A stretch of DNA of 64,000 bases from Sphingomonas sp. (GTDB taxonomy: Bacteria; Pseudomonadota; Alphaproteobacteria; Sphingomonadales; Sphingomonadaceae): contig NZ_JAIXHL010000014.1 in the NCBI RefSeq assembly GCF_030145815.1, forward strand, positions 1-64,000, in the 5' to 3' direction. This document shows positions 26,292 to 36,020 of this stretch, piece after piece. The notes beneath the pieces were generated by a model. The model made no database searches. It had not been told where the DNA came from and saw only the letters and a program-made list of their open reading frames with translations. Position numbers and translations under genes: made by a program. Each line of letters begins with the position of its first letter. The stretch's first letter is position 1.

Positions 26292-26355
26292 TGCCTTTCA
26301 GGCATCCTCTCCTAAACCTTTCAAAGGGCTGGTCTTCGGACCGGCCCATTTTTTT
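26292..26355 (+). ncRNA. Candidate small regulatory RNA (about 64 nt)
   Basis: A promoter-like pair is followed by a 5' hairpin (TGCCT-TTC-AGGCA, 26292-26304), an unpaired pyrimidine stretch with CCTCTCCT (26306-26313), and a strong intrinsic terminator. There is no ORF of note inside. The order of hairpin, exposed anti-Shine-Dalgarno-like motif and terminator is that of alphaproteobacterial trans-acting RNAs such as the CCUCCUCCC-motif family. It could instead be an attenuated leader of the CDC48 gene, 93 nt downstream. Confidence 0.5.
26326..26355 (+). terminator. Intrinsic terminator with TTCG tetraloop
   Basis: GGGCTGGTC-TTCG-GACCGGCCC, a 9-bp stem with one G-T wobble, followed by A and seven T. 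This is a textbook intrinsic terminator, on the plus strand, with no annotated plus-strand gene before it for 1 kb. Confidence 0.8.
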
Positions 26356-26448
26356 GCCCGAATCGCCTGCGGAACGACCCGCAACCTAGGCGAGATGGAA
26401 CCGGCTGCCTATCTGCGCGTCACCCCCCGACGGGCGAAAGGAGAGCCG

Positions 26449-28743
26449 ATGGCCGATACCGAATCAGACACGCGCAAGCTGCAGGTCGCCAATTCACGAC
26501 CCGAGGACAGTGGTCGCGGCATCGCGCATCTGCCGCGCGCGATGATGGACGCGCTCGGCCTGCAACAGGGCGACGTGGTCGAAATTATCGGCAAGCGCAC
26601 CACCCCCGCGCGCGCCGTCTACCCCTATCCCGAGGATGAAGGGCTGGAGCTGCTGCGCATCGACGGGCTTCAGCGCGCCAATGCCGGCGTCGGTTCGGGC
26701 GATTTCGTCGAGGTGCGCAAGGCCGAGTCGCGCCCAGCGACTCGCGTCGTCTTCGCCCCCGCGCGCCGCGACCTGCGCCTCGAGGGTTCCGGCGACGCGC
26801 TGCGCCGCACCTTTCTCGGTCGCCCGCTCTGCCAGGGGGACACGATTTCCACCGTTGGGCAGCAGCGCGTGTCGGACATGCCGCCCAATGTGCTCCAGCA
26901 CCTACGCGCGCCCGCTTATGCGCTGCAGGAGATTCGCCTGACCGTCGTCTCGGCCGTCCCGCGCGGCATCGTCCATATCGACGCCGAGACCGAGATCGAG
27001 CTGCGCAACGAGTTCGAGGAAGCCCGCGAGCTGCGCCGCGCCGACGTAACCTATGACGATATCGGCGGCATGGCCGCGACGATCGACCAGTTGCGCGAGA
27101 TGGTCGAACTGCCGCTGCGCTACCCCGAACTGTTTCAGCGTCTGGGCGTCGATCCGCCCAAGGGCGTGCTGCTCCATGGGCCGCCCGGCACCGGCAAGAC
27201 GCGGCTTGCCCGCGCGGTCGCCAACGAATCCGACGCGCAATTCTTCCTGATCAACGGTCCCGAGATCATGGGATCGGCCTATGGCGAATCGGAAAAGCGG
27301 CTGCGCGACGTGTTCGAGGAAGCCTCGAAGAACGCCCCATCGATCGTATTCATCGACGAGATCGATTCGATCGCGCCCAAGCGCGGCCAGGTGTCGGGCG
27401 AGGCCGAGAAGCGCCTCGTCGCCCAGCTGCTGACGCTGATGGACGGGCTGGAGGCGCGCGCCAACATCGTCGTGATCGCTGCGACTAACCGGCCCGAGGC
27501 GATCGACGAAGCGCTGCGCCGCCCCGGCCGCTTCGACCGCGAGATCATCGTCGGCGTCCCCGACGAGCGCGGACGGCGCGAGATCCTCGGCATCCACACG
27601 CGCGGCATGCCGATCGAGGAGCGCGTCGATCTCGACGAGCTCGCCCGCACCACCTTCGGCTTTGTCGGGGCGGATATTGCCGCGCTCGCCCGGGAGGCGG
27701 CGATCGAGGCGGTGCGGCGGATCATGCCGCGCCTCAACCTCAGCGAAAAAACCGTGCCCGCAGATGTCCTCGAAACCCTCGCCGTCACGCGCGAGGATTT
27801 CGTTGAGGCATTGAAGCGCGTCCAGCCGAGCGCGATGCGCGAGGTGATGGTGCAAAAGCCGAACATCAAATGGGAGGATGTCGGCGGCCTCGACGATGCG
27901 CAGATGCGCCTCAAGGAAGGCGTCGAGCTGCCGATGCGCGATCCCGACGCGTTCCGCCGCCTCGGCATCCGCCCGGCCAAGGGCTTCCTGCTCTACGGCC
28001 CGCCCGGCACCGGTAAGACGTTGCTCGCAAAGGCGGTGGCGCGCGAAGCGGAGGCGAATTTCATCGCCACCAAGTCGAGTGACCTCCTGTCCAAATGGTA
28101 TGGCGAGAGCGAGCAGCAGATCGCCCGGCTATTCGCCCGCGCCCGCCAGGTCGCGCCCTGCGTCATCTTCATCGATGAGCTCGACAGCCTCGTCCCCGCA
28201 CGCGGGTCGGGGATGGGCGAGCCACAGGTGACCGAGCGGGTGGTCAACACCATCCTCGCCGAGATGGACGGGCTGGAGGAGCTGCAGTCGGTCGTGGTGA
28301 TCGGTGCGACCAACCGGCCGAACCTGATCGACCCCGCGCTGATGCGTCCGGGCCGACTCGACGAGCTGATCTATGTCGGCGTGCCCGATGCCCCAGGGCG
28401 CGAGCGCATCCTCAAGATCCAGACGCAGAAGATGCCGCTTGCCGACGATGTCGACCTTGCGTCGATCGCGGCGCGGGCGGAGCGCTTTACCGGCGCGGAT
28501 CTGGAGGACGTCGCCCGGCGCGCTGGCCTTGCCGCGCTACGCGAACGTCCACCGGCTACACAGGTGACGATGGCGCATTTCGAGACGGCGCTCGCCGATT
28601 CGCGCGCCACCGTCACGCCGGAAATGGAACGCGAGTACGAACAGATCGTCTCGAAGATGAAGCAGGACGCGGTCGCGCTGAACCCGATCGGCTTTATCGC
28701 TCCGGGGATGCTTCAGGGGCGGACTCGCTCGTCCGAAGACTGA
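26449..28743 (+). CDS. CDC48/VCP-like double AAA+ ATPase
   Basis: A 764-aa protein with the full CDC48/p97/VAT layout: N domain (about 1-190, double-psi barrel start [21 protein letters not shown]), D1 with Walker A GPPGTGKT at about 244-251 and Walker [10 protein letters not shown]2 with GPPGTGKT at about 517-524 and VIFIDELDS. Both Walker B motifs keep their Glu and both second regions of homology have Asn and Arg residues ([19 protein letters not shown]). It is expected to be a hexameric unfoldase. Start ATG 26449 follows AAAGGAGAG. The last 50 nt overlap the convergent MFS gene. Confidence 0.93.
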   Translation: MADTESDTRKLQVANSRPEDSGRGIAHLPRAMMDALGLQQGDVVEIIGKRTTPARAVYPYPEDEGLELLRIDGLQRANAGVGSGDFVEVRKAESRPATRVVFAPARRDLRLEGSGDALRRTFLGRPLCQGDTISTVGQQRVSDMPPNVLQHLRAPAYALQEIRLTVVSAVPRGIVHIDAETEIELRNEFEEARELRRADVTYDDIGGMAATIDQLREMVELPLRYPELFQRLGVDPPKGVLLHGPPGTGKTRLARAVANESDAQFFLINGPEIMGSAYGESEKRLRDVFEEASKNAPSIVFIDEIDSIAPKRGQVSGEAEKRLVAQLLTLMDGLEARANIVVIAATNRPEAIDEALRRPGRFDREIIVGVPDERGRREILGIHTRGMPIEERVDLDELARTTFGFVGADIAALAREAAIEAVRRIMPRLNLSEKTVPADVLETLAVTREDFVEALKRVQPSAMREVMVQKPNIKWEDVGGLDDAQMRLKEGVELPMRDPDAFRRLGIRPAKGFLLYGPPGTGKTLLAKAVAREAEANFIATKSSDLLSKWYGESEQQIARLFARARQVAPCVIFIDELDSLVPARGSGMGEPQVTERVVNTILAEMDGLEELQSVVVIGATNRPNLIDPALMRPGRLDELIYVGVPDAPGRERILKIQTQKMPLADDVDLASIAARAERFTGADLEDVARRAGLAALRERPPATQVTMAHFETALADSRATVTPEMEREYEQIVSKMKQDAVALNPIGFIAPGMLQGRTRSSED

Positions 28744-30010
28744 ACCAGCCATAGACGACCAGCACTGCCAGGGCGGCGGCCGCGACCAGATAGGGGAGCG
28801 GCCGCCATCCCCCATAGAGTGCGACGCCGATCGACGGGCCCAGGATGAACGCCGCGCCGTTGATCGACGTGACCTTCCCCGCCACCGACCCCTGCGCCCC
28901 CTGCGGCACCGCCAGCGACGATCCCGCCGTGAAACCGGGGCGCGAGAAGCCGAAGCCCATCGTTGTCAGCGCATAGGCCGTCGCAATGCCGTACAGCGAG
29001 GTCGCCGTCCCGGTCGCCAGGCACCCGACCGCGCTCAAACTCAATCCGATCAGCATCAGCTGGCGCGGGTTCAGCCCAAGCAGCGGGATAATCCCCCATT
29101 GCACCAGCAAAGCCGAGCCAGCGCCCATCATCAGCACCAGACCCGTCGCCTCGATCGCCTCCAGCGGCGGCACGCCCAGCCTGTCGATGATCAGGAACCC
29201 GATCACCTGCCCCGCCATCGCCTGCGCATGGCCGAGGATCAGGCCACAGATCATCCATGCGCGCACCCGCGGGTCGAGGAAGCCGATCGGTTCGATCTTG
29301 TCGGCGGTCGCGGCGGTTACGCTCGCCCCGCTCGCCTGTCCGCCGATCGACGGGTAGCTCGCCGCCGCGCCATGGCTGACCGGATCGTCGACATCGCGCG
29401 GCAACAGCCGGGCGACCGCGAACAGCATCGCCAGCGCGAGGATGCTGAAGATCAGCGCCGGCCCCGCCAGCCCGATCGTTGGCCCGCCTCGCCACAGATC
29501 GCCCAGTACCAGATAGGGCGCGATCGCCGGGCCAAGGATGGTCCCAAGCCCGAACGCCGAGCCTAGCAGGGTCAGCGCTTTGGTCCGCTCCTCCCGGCTG
29601 GTGCGCGATGCGACGATCGCCTGGATCGCCGGGGGTGCAGCCGATCCGAATCCGCCATAGAGCATGCGCGCAGCGACGAAGAAGGCGAATGCGGTGACCG
29701 GCGCGATCCAGCCATTGATCCCGGCGGCAAGGAACAGGCCGCAGAAGAACAGCGACGCGGTCAACCCGATCTGCCCCAGCAACACCATCTTGCGCCGCCC
29801 ATAGCGGTCCGACCGGTTGGCCCAGAAGGGCGCGACCATCGTCCATAGCAACGCCGAAACCGAAAACGCCGCCGCCACGGCGCTGTCGGGCACACCCAGC
29901 GAGCGACCGAGCGCAGGCAGCACCGATTGCAGCGCGGTGTTGCCCGCAGCGATCACGAACATGACGGCGAACAGGATCGCAAAGGTCCGGTCGAACCGCG
30001 TCTCGCTCAT
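28694..30010 (-). CDS. MFS transporter
   Basis: A 438-aa polytopic membrane protein with about 12 hydrophobic segments. The loop between helices 2 and 3 has WANRSDRYGRRKMVL, the MFS signature, and GSAFGLGTILGPAIAP matches the helix 5 motif of drug/proton antiporters. It is probably an exporter of the DHA1 type. The start ATG at 30010 overlaps the stop of the small monooxygenase gene (ATGA), so the two are co-translated. Confidence 0.88.
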   Translation of the reverse strand: MSETRFDRTFAILFAVMFVIAAGNTALQSVLPALGRSLGVPDSAVAAAFSVSALLWTMVAPFWANRSDRYGRRKMVLLGQIGLTASLFFCGLFLAAGINGWIAPVTAFAFFVAARMLYGGFGSAAPPAIQAIVASRTSREERTKALTLLGSAFGLGTILGPAIAPYLVLGDLWRGGPTIGLAGPALIFSILALAMLFAVARLLPRDVDDPVSHGAAASYPSIGGQASGASVTAATADKIEPIGFLDPRVRAWMICGLILGHAQAMAGQVIGFLIIDRLGVPPLEAIEATGLVLMMGAGSALLVQWGIIPLLGLNPRQLMLIGLSLSAVGCLATGTATSLYGIATAYALTTMGFGFSRPGFTAGSSLAVPQGAQGSVAGKVTSINGAAFILGPSIGVALYGGWRPLPYLVAAAALAVLVVYGWFSLRTSESAPEASPER

Positions 30011-30330
30011 CCACGCCTCCAGCCATAGCTCCGCTCGACCCGCGTCACGTCCAGCGAATACCAGTCGTACCAGCGCGCCCGACCCAGATCGCGGATGCGC
30101 GCATGCTCGGGATGGTCGCGCCATGCCACGGCGCTTGCTTCGTCGGTCCAGTAGCTGATCGTGATGCCCAGGCCCTGCGCATCGCGGACACTGTCCACCC
30201 CGGCATAGCCCGGCTGCGTCGCGGCGAGCGCATCCATCGCCGTTGCAGCCGCGGCATAGCCAGCGGCATCCACGCCGGTCCGCTGCGAGACAAAGATCAC
30301 GGCGATCTGCCCTGTGCGCGGATGGTCCAT
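30007..30330 (-). CDS. Antibiotic biosynthesis monooxygenase (ABM)-family protein
   Basis: A 107-aa ferredoxin-like ABM-type protein: GQIAVIFVSQRTG, then AAATAMDALAATQPGYAGVDSVRDAQGLGITISYW, and WRDHPEHARIRDLGRARWYDWY at the end. These small dimeric proteins act as cofactor-free monooxygenases, heme-degrading enzymes or EDC-type binding proteins; which is not clear. It precedes the MFS transporter gene with a four-base overlap. ATG 30330 is the only good start. Confidence 0.8.
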   Translation of the reverse strand: MDHPRTGQIAVIFVSQRTGVDAAGYAAAATAMDALAATQPGYAGVDSVRDAQGLGITISYWTDEASAVAWRDHPEHARIRDLGRARWYDWYSLDVTRVERSYGWRRG

Positions 30331-30462
30331 GAGTTTCAGGATGAAACGTTTCCCGCCGTGGCGCAACCGCTGCGGCAGGATCAACGTTAATGCGCTATGT
30401 CGATGATGACAGGACGGTGGCAACTGTCCTACAGATGCGCGACACCGACTTGAGGATGTTTG

Positions 30463-31086
30463 ATGACCGGTTCGACCACGATCGCCCGCGCGAAGCGCAA
30501 GGCTTCGCGCCCGCTGTCGCCGCAGGCTTTGTTTCTTCAGGGTTTTTTCAAGCATCCGGTGATGGTCGGATCGATCATCCCGTCCTCGGGCAAGCTGATC
30601 CGCAAGATGCTCGGCCCGGTCGACTGGGATAACTGCAAGGTCTTTGTCGAATATGGCCCGGGCGTCGGCACCTTCTGCCGCGCGATCCTCGACCGGCTTG
30701 GCCCCGACGCGAAATATATCGCGATCGACACCAATGCCGACTTCGTCGCCTATCTGCGCCGCACCATCGTCGACCCGCGCTTTTCGGCGATCCACGGCTC
30801 GGCCGCTGACGTGAACACAATCGTCGCCGACCATGGCGCGGAGCACGCAGATTATGTCCTGTCGGGCCTGCCCTTCTCGACCCTTCCGCCCGGCGTGGGG
30901 GAGGAGATTGCGGCAGCGACGCATCAGGTGCTGCGCACCGGCGGCCAGTTCCTGGTCTATCAGTTCAATCCCAATGTCCGCAATTTCCTGACCCCCCATT
31001 TCCCGCGCATCGACCATGCGATGGAATGGTGGAACGTGCCCCCGGCGCAATTGTGGTGGGCGTGGAAGGATGCGCCGGCGGATTGA
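30463..31086 (+). CDS. SAM-dependent methyltransferase, phospholipid N-methyltransferase (PmtA-like)
   Basis: A 207-aa class I methyltransferase. Motif I is [14 protein letters not shown] with [13 protein letters not shown] as motif II, and [13 protein letters not shown] is the NPPF-like region of the PmtA/KsgA group. The N-terminus [20 protein letters not shown] is typical of the alphaproteobacterial phosphatidylethanolamine N-methyltransferases that make phosphatidylcholine. ATG 30463 with GAGG seven bases upstream is preferred over TTG 30460. Confidence 0.82.
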   Translation: MTGSTTIARAKRKASRPLSPQALFLQGFFKHPVMVGSIIPSSGKLIRKMLGPVDWDNCKVFVEYGPGVGTFCRAILDRLGPDAKYIAIDTNADFVAYLRRTIVDPRFSAIHGSAADVNTIVADHGAEHADYVLSGLPFSTLPPGVGEEIAAATHQVLRTGGQFLVYQFNPNVRNFLTPHFPRIDHAMEWWNVPPAQLWWAWKDAPAD

Positions 31087-31118
31087 CGCCAGCAGAGGCG
31101 CGTCCCACATTCCGGGGC

Positions 31119-31529
31119 ATGGATCAGCTCAACCTGTCAGAGTCGGAGTGGCGTCAGCGTCTTACTCCGCAACAATATCATGTGCTCCGCGAAGCCGGGA
31201 CCGAGCGCGCCTTTTCTGGCGCGTTGTCGGATAACACGGCGGACGGGACCTACCGCTGCGCGGGGTGCCATCTGGAGCTGTTCGACAGCGACGACAAATA
31301 TGATTCGGGGTCGGGCTGGCCCAGCTTCACCCGGCCGATCGCGCCCGATCATATCAGCGAACATCGCGACACCAGCCACGGCATGACCCGGGTCGAGGTG
31401 CGGTGCGCGCGCTGCGACGGGCATCAGGGCCATGTCTTCCCCGACGGACCGCCGCCCACCGGCCTGCGCTACTGCATCAATTCGGTCGCGCTCGAATTCC
31501 GGCCAAGAGCGGCATCCAACGACGAATGA
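31119..31529 (+). CDS. msrB: Peptide-methionine (R)-S-oxide reductase
   Basis: MsrB reduces methionine-R-sulfoxide in proteins. In the 136-aa protein the zinc ligands are Cys 47, 50, 96 and 99 (CAGC and CARC), the SGSGWPSF motif is at 63-70, HQGHVF at 102-107, and the catalytic Cys is 119 (RYCINSVAL). The active-site sequence is canonical. It follows the methyltransferase gene by 32 nt on the same strand. Confidence 0.95.
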   Translation: MDQLNLSESEWRQRLTPQQYHVLREAGTERAFSGALSDNTADGTYRCAGCHLELFDSDDKYDSGSGWPSFTRPIAPDHISEHRDTSHGMTRVEVRCARCDGHQGHVFPDGPPPTGLRYCINSVALEFRPRAASNDE

Positions 31530-31578
31530 TTCGCTTGTGACAGCACCGGTTCACCCGTAAATCGTCACACAGCGTCCC

Positions 31579-33684
31579 ATGGCCATCCGTAAACCAATGC
31601 TCTCGCCCAAGGCGCGTCGCATCCTCCTCTGGGTGGGTGGCGGCATTGCGTTGACGGCGCTCGCCGCGTTCATCGCGCTGCTGATCGCGGTCTATACGGC
31701 AAAGGCGTCGTTGCCGAGTTACGAGGATCTAAAATCCTCCCCCAATGGCCAGATGATTCGCGTCCATGCCGCCGACGGCACGGTGATCGTATCGCTCGGG
31801 CCAAGCTATGGCGAGTGGATCGAATACGACAAGATCCCCGAGCCGATGCGCGACGCGATGGTCGCAATCGAGGATCGCCGCTTCCGATCGCACTGGGGCG
31901 TCGATCCGGTTGCGCTGATGCGCATCACCAAATTCGCAATCGACAATCGCGGCACCGGCCGTCGGCTGCAGGGCGCGTCGACGATCACACAACAGGTCGC
32001 GCGCACCATCTTCCTGTCGAACAAGTACGATGTCGGGCGCAAATTTCGCGAGATGATCCTCGCCCTCGCGCTGGAACGCAAGTTTACCAAGGACCAGATC
32101 CTCGAACTCTATTTGAACAAGGTGTATTTCGGCGGCGGCGCCTATGGCATCGATGCTGCCTCACGCACCTTTTTCGGCCATCCGGCAACCAATCTGACGC
32201 TGTCCGAAGCGGCGGTGATTGCGGGGCTCGTCAAAGCACCCTCGCGCTATTCGCCCACCGCCGACGCGCAGGCCGCCGTGGGCCGCGCCAGCGTCGTGCT
32301 CGACGTGATGGTCGAAACCGGCGCGCTGACCGCCGCCGAGGCCGCCGCCGCCAGCCCCGCCCAGGTCAAGCTCGCCGCCGCGCCCAAGCAGAACAGCGTG
32401 CGCTATTTCACCGATTGGGCACTGCCCCAGCTCGAAGTGCTGATCGACGAAACCGTCGCCCCGCTCGACGTGTGGACGACGATCGACCTCAAGATGCAGA
32501 ACGCCGCGACCCAGGCGATCCAGGCAAACACGCCCAAGGGCGCGCAGGGCGCCTTGGTCAGCCTCGACCGCGACGGCGCAGTGCGCGCGATGGTCGGCGG
32601 GCGCGATTACGTCTCATCAATCTACAACCGTGCGACCCAGGCGACGCGCCAGCCGGGCTCGGCGTTCAAGCTGTTCGTCTATCTCGCCGCGCTGGAGGGG
32701 GGCCACAAGGTCGAGGACCGGGTGGTCGACGAGCCCGTCACGATCGATGGCTGGTCCCCGCGCAACAATAGCGGCCGATTCAGCGGTGAAATGACGCTGC
32801 GCTCGGCCTTTGCCTATTCGATCAACACCGTCGCGGCGAAGCTGGGGCAGGAAACCGGCTTCGGCACCGTCGCCGACATGGCGCGGCGCTTTGGTATCAC
32901 CACGCCGATCAATACCCAGCCGGCGATGGTGCTCGGCACCTCCAACGTCCGCCTGATCGACATGACCCGCGCCTTCGCCTCGGTCGGGCAAAAGGGCGTG
33001 GCAGTGACCCCCTATGCCATCACCCGCGTTACCGCGAATGGCGCCGTCATCTATCAGCATGAGGTCGATACCTCACGCGTGCTGGTCGCCCCCTATGTCG
33101 CGGCGCAGATGACCGACCTGCTCCAGACCGCGGTCAACACCGGCACCGGGCGCGCGGCCCAGATCGGCCGCCCGGTCGCGGGCAAGACCGGCACGACCAC
33201 ATCGAACAAGGATGGCTGGTTCCTCGGCTTTTCTTCCGGCCTCACCACCGGCGTGTGGATGGGCCGCGACGATGCCAAGCGCGTCGGCGGACTGCAGGGC
33301 GGCACAGCGCCCGCACGCGCCTTCGCCAATTTCATGCGTGTTGCAGTCGCCAGCCGCCCGGTCGAAAATTTCGACACCGAAGTGACCCTGCCCGAATGGC
33401 AGCTCGAGCCCGATCAAGAGGCGTGGGGCGAGGCGGATAATGGCGTGTTCGTCGATCAGGACGGTAACCCGGTCGCCCGCGATGAGGAAGCGATCGAGGG
33501 TGAGCCCGCACCGGGTGACGAAGGCGGGATCAGTCAGGACTGGCTCGACCGCATGACCGGGCGTGACGCTCCGCGCGACCAGCAACCCGCGCCGCGCCGC
33601 GAACCTGCCGACCGCGCGCCGCAGCAGCAACAGCCGCAGCGCGAGCCGCTACGCGCGCCTCAGGACGACCGCCCGAACGAGTGA
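31579..33684 (+). CDS. Class A penicillin-binding protein (PBP1a-type)
   Basis: A bifunctional peptidoglycan glycosyltransferase-transpeptidase of 701 aa. One N-terminal membrane helix (about 15-40), a glycosyltransferase domain with catalytic Glu 98 (EDRRFRSHWGVD) and GASTITQQVAR, then a transpeptidase domain with SxxK at Ser 361 (PGSAFK), SIN at 414 and KTGT at about 536. The tail (about 645-701) is Pro/Gln/Arg-rich and disordered. The domain between is shorter than in E. coli PBP1a. The last 25 nt overlap the convergent metallopeptidase gene. Confidence 0.95.
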   Translation: MAIRKPMLSPKARRILLWVGGGIALTALAAFIALLIAVYTAKASLPSYEDLKSSPNGQMIRVHAADGTVIVSLGPSYGEWIEYDKIPEPMRDAMVAIEDRRFRSHWGVDPVALMRITKFAIDNRGTGRRLQGASTITQQVARTIFLSNKYDVGRKFREMILALALERKFTKDQILELYLNKVYFGGGAYGIDAASRTFFGHPATNLTLSEAAVIAGLVKAPSRYSPTADAQAAVGRASVVLDVMVETGALTAAEAAAASPAQVKLAAAPKQNSVRYFTDWALPQLEVLIDETVAPLDVWTTIDLKMQNAATQAIQANTPKGAQGALVSLDRDGAVRAMVGGRDYVSSIYNRATQATRQPGSAFKLFVYLAALEGGHKVEDRVVDEPVTIDGWSPRNNSGRFSGEMTLRSAFAYSINTVAAKLGQETGFGTVADMARRFGITTPINTQPAMVLGTSNVRLIDMTRAFASVGQKGVAVTPYAITRVTANGAVIYQHEVDTSRVLVAPYVAAQMTDLLQTAVNTGTGRAAQIGRPVAGKTGTTTSNKDGWFLGFSSGLTTGVWMGRDDAKRVGGLQGGTAPARAFANFMRVAVASRPVENFDTEVTLPEWQLEPDQEAWGEADNGVFVDQDGNPVARDEEAIEGEPAPGDEGGISQDWLDRMTGRDAPRDQQPAPRREPADRAPQQQQPQREPLRAPQDDRPNE

Positions 33685-34334
33685 AGCCGCATCGCGTTGG
33701 CACGGAGCCATGCGCGTTCCGGCTTCGGATCGCGCCCATAAAGGGTGCGAACCAGCGCATGAAATGCCGGGCTGTGGTTCATATGCGTGCGATGCGCCAC
33801 TTCATGCGCCACCGTCGCCCGCCGCACCGCCGGCGGGGCGAGGATCAGCCGCCAGTTATAGCGGATCACGCCCGATGACGCACAGCTGCCCCAGCGCCCC
33901 TTGGGATCGCCGATTGCGACCTTGCTGACCTTGACGCCCGACAGCGCGGCATAGTCAGCCGTCTCCGCGCTCAGCGTCTCCAGCGCGCGCTTGCGCAACC
34001 ACAGCTCGATCCGCCGCTCGAATCCCTCACGCGGTCCACCCGCGATGATCTGGCCGTCGTCGAGCAGCGGTGTGCGCGGAAAGCCGCTGTCCCAGCCAAG
34101 GCCGACCTCTTCGCCCAGATACAGGATCGTCGCGCCCGGTTCGAACGGTGTCGGCGCGGCGCGGTTGGCCAGCGCGCGCGCAATCCATTCCTGCTGCCCC
34201 TCAGCCCAGCGCAAAGCCGGCCCGGCCGGGGCACGCGGCGGGATCGTCAGCCGCACCGCCCCGGTCGCAGAATCGACCGACAGCCGCATCGTCCGCGCGC
34301 GTGGATGGCGGACGATCTGGATCTCATGGCTCAC
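33660..34334 (-). CDS. YgjP-like M48-type metallopeptidase (DUF45)
   Basis: A 224-aa protein with the zinc-protease motif HEVAHRTHMNHSPAFH (HExxH followed by a third His), and the conserved RWGSCASSGVIRYNWRLILAP just before it, as in YgjP/DUF45 proteins. Members are SprT/WSS1-like fold proteases of uncertain substrate. The start is GTG at 34334, overlapping the YcgN stop by four bases (GTGA), so it is the last gene of SCO-YcgN-peptidase. Confidence 0.87.
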   Translation of the reverse strand: MSHEIQIVRHPRARTMRLSVDSATGAVRLTIPPRAPAGPALRWAEGQQEWIARALANRAAPTPFEPGATILYLGEEVGLGWDSGFPRTPLLDDGQIIAGGPREGFERRIELWLRKRALETLSAETADYAALSGVKVSKVAIGDPKGRWGSCASSGVIRYNWRLILAPPAVRRATVAHEVAHRTHMNHSPAFHALVRTLYGRDPKPERAWLRANAMRLHSFGRSS

Positions 34335-34768
34335 AGGATGCGGTCGACCATATGATGTTCGAGGTCGCCCGCCATATCCTCCGAAATCGTCCAGCCACGG
34401 GTCGATTCGCCCGCCTCATGCACGCTCTCGCGGCTGCCCGAGATCAGATAATGCCAGTCGGGCAGCGGCTCGCCCGCCGCGCGCAGGCGATAGGCGCAGG
34501 TCACCGGCAGCCACGCGATCTCGTCGACATTGCCCGCGTTCAGCCGAACACATTCGGCGACATAGGCGTGGCGGTGACGATAATCGCTGCACTGCCCCTG
34601 ATCGCGGTCGAGCAAGCGGCACGCGACATTGGTGGCATAGATAGCGCCGCTATCGGCATCCTCGACCTTGTGCAGACAGCATTTGCCGCAGCCGTCGCAC
34701 AGCGCCTCCCACTGCGCGCGGTCGAGCCGGGCGAGCGGCAATTCCCAGAACGGGGTCAGCCGATCCAC
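34331..34768 (-). CDS. YcgN-family cysteine-cluster protein
   Basis: A 145-aa UPF0260/YcgN protein with the Cys-rich motif CDGCGKCCLHK near residue 25 and further Cys at VACRLLD, QCSDY and VTCAYRL, the CxxCxxCC-type metal-binding pattern. Function is unknown; the cysteines probably hold zinc or an iron-sulfur cluster. GTG at 34768 gives the family N-terminus and overlaps the SCO gene by 13 nt. Confidence 0.85.
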   Translation of the reverse strand: MDRLTPFWELPLARLDRAQWEALCDGCGKCCLHKVEDADSGAIYATNVACRLLDRDQGQCSDYRHRHAYVAECVRLNAGNVDEIAWLPVTCAYRLRAAGEPLPDWHYLISGSRESVHEAGESTRGWTISEDMAGDLEHHMVDRIL

Positions 34769-35349
34769 CGCGTGATTTCCGCGACGATCGCCTCGGGGCT
34801 CTGCTCCTGCGGCAACAATGCGATCGGCTCGCCATTCGGGCCCATCAGATAGGCCTGACGACCATGGTCCATCAGATATCCGGTCGGCGTCTCGCGCTTG
34901 GCATAGGGGACGCGATAGACCTTGGCCGCCGCATCGACCTGTGCCGCGCTGCCGGTCAGCCCGACCATGCGCGGGTGGAACGCCGCGGTGAATTCCTTGA
35001 CCACGGCGGGCGTGTCGCGCGCCGGATCGATCGACACGAACACGGGGACGATCTTCGCCGCCAGCTGCGGATTCTGCTGGTCCAACCGCTTCATCGCGCC
35101 GCCGATATTCTGCACATCGACCGGGCACACATCGGGGCAGAAGGTGTAGCCGAAATACATGATGCGGTATTTGCCCGCAAAATCCTTCTCGGTGACAGTC
35201 TTGCCGTCGCCATTCACCAGCGTGAACGGCCCGCCGATAGAGGCCCCTGCGAGCGGCGCATCGGCCAGCGACTTGGGCTGTGGCGCACCGCCCCCACAGG
35301 CGGCGAGGGTCAGAAGGGCGGGCAGGGCGAAGAAAAATATCCTGTTCAT
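34756..35349 (-). CDS. SCO1/SenC-family copper chaperone, lipoprotein
   Basis: A 197-aa SCO protein with thioredoxin-like fold that delivers copper to cytochrome c oxidase or reduces its Cys ligands. The lipobox is LAAC at Cys 18, the copper ligands are C71-PDV-C75 and the His in YLMDHGRQAY. ATG at 35349 gives a normal signal peptide; upstream in-frame starts (35364, 35388) would extend it and lack good ribosome-binding sites. Confidence 0.92.
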   Translation of the reverse strand: MNRIFFFALPALLTLAACGGGAPQPKSLADAPLAGASIGGPFTLVNGDGKTVTEKDFAGKYRIMYFGYTFCPDVCPVDVQNIGGAMKRLDQQNPQLAAKIVPVFVSIDPARDTPAVVKEFTAAFHPRMVGLTGSAAQVDAAAKVYRVPYAKRETPTGYLMDHGRQAYLMGPNGEPIALLPQEQSPEAIVAEITRWIG

Positions 35350-35420
35350 GACAAGGCGACCCATGATCTGATAGGGGGGCTTAGGCAAGGCTTGCAGTTG
35401 TTCAGGGGTGTATTCCGACC

Positions 35421-36020
35421 ATGTTGACCGTTCCGTCCCGGCTCGTATTCGCCGCGGCGCTGCTGTGCGTAGCGCTTCCGGCCGGCGCCCAGCGCTTTTC
35501 CGAAAGCTACAACTTCCTCAAAGCCGTGCGCGAGCAGGACGGCAACAAGGTCACCGAATATCTCAACGCCCCGGGCCAGACCATCGTCAATGCCAAGGAC
35601 GACAAGGGCGAAGCCGCGATCCACATCGTCACCAAACGGCGCGACATGACCTATCTGCGCTTCGTCCTGGCGCGCGGCGGCAATGTGAATCTGCAGGACG
35701 GGGCGGGCAACACCGCACTGCTGCTGGCGGTCGAGGCGGCCTGGACCGACGGGGTGCGCGAGCTGATCACGCGCAAGGGTAACGTCAACCTCGCCAATAA
35801 TGGCGGCGAAACCCCGCTGATGCGCGCCGTGCAGCGCCGCGACGGCGAGCTCGTCCAGCTGCTGCTGTCCAACGGCGCCGATCCCGACATGGTCGACCGC
35901 CTCGCCGGGCTCAGCGCGCGCGACTATGCCGCCCGCGACGGCCGCGCGCCCGCCATCGCCGAAGCGCTCAAGAACGCCCCCAAGGTCCAGAAGCGCGCCG
36001 TTTCCGGCCCCAGTTTCTAA
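35421..36020 (+). CDS. Ankyrin-repeat protein, exported
   Basis: A 199-aa protein with a signal peptide (about 1-23, cleaved near AGAQR) and about four ankyrin repeats in residues 50-175 (AAIHIVTKRRDMTYLRFVLARGG; NTALLLAVEAAW; ETPLMRAVQRRDGELVQLLLSNG). Likely a periplasmic protein-interaction scaffold. It is transcribed divergently from the SCO gene and overlaps the convergent mmcB end by four bases. Confidence 0.85.
   Translation: MLTVPSRLVFAAALLCVALPAGAQRFSESYNFLKAVREQDGNKVTEYLNAPGQTIVNAKDDKGEAAIHIVTKRRDMTYLRFVLARGGNVNLQDGAGNTALLLAVEAAWTDGVRELITRKGNVNLANNGGETPLMRAVQRRDGELVQLLLSNGADPDMVDRLAGLSARDYAARDGRAPAIAEALKNAPKVQKRAVSGPSF

Larger units (their letters stand above)
26120..26448. other. 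329-bp divergent intergenic region
   Basis: The gap between the LysR regulator and the CDC48 gene is more A+T-rich than its surroundings. It contains a 9-bp dyad (26219-26237), a promoter-like pair (26258-26286), a candidate small RNA with its own terminator (26292-26355), and the GGAG ribosome-binding site of the CDC48 gene. The reading frame of CDC48 stays open back to 26131, but that extension spans the terminator and does not look coding. Confidence 0.6.

Noticed and set aside
26131-26448. N-terminal extension of the CDC48 gene
   Set aside because: The open frame crosses a terminator and lacks family similarity; AAAGGAG before ATG 26449 and the start of the N domain fix the start.
28713-30026. 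Minus-strand frame of 437 codons
   Set aside because: Out-of-frame reading of the MFS transporter gene. The MFS signature and membrane helices are in the other frame.
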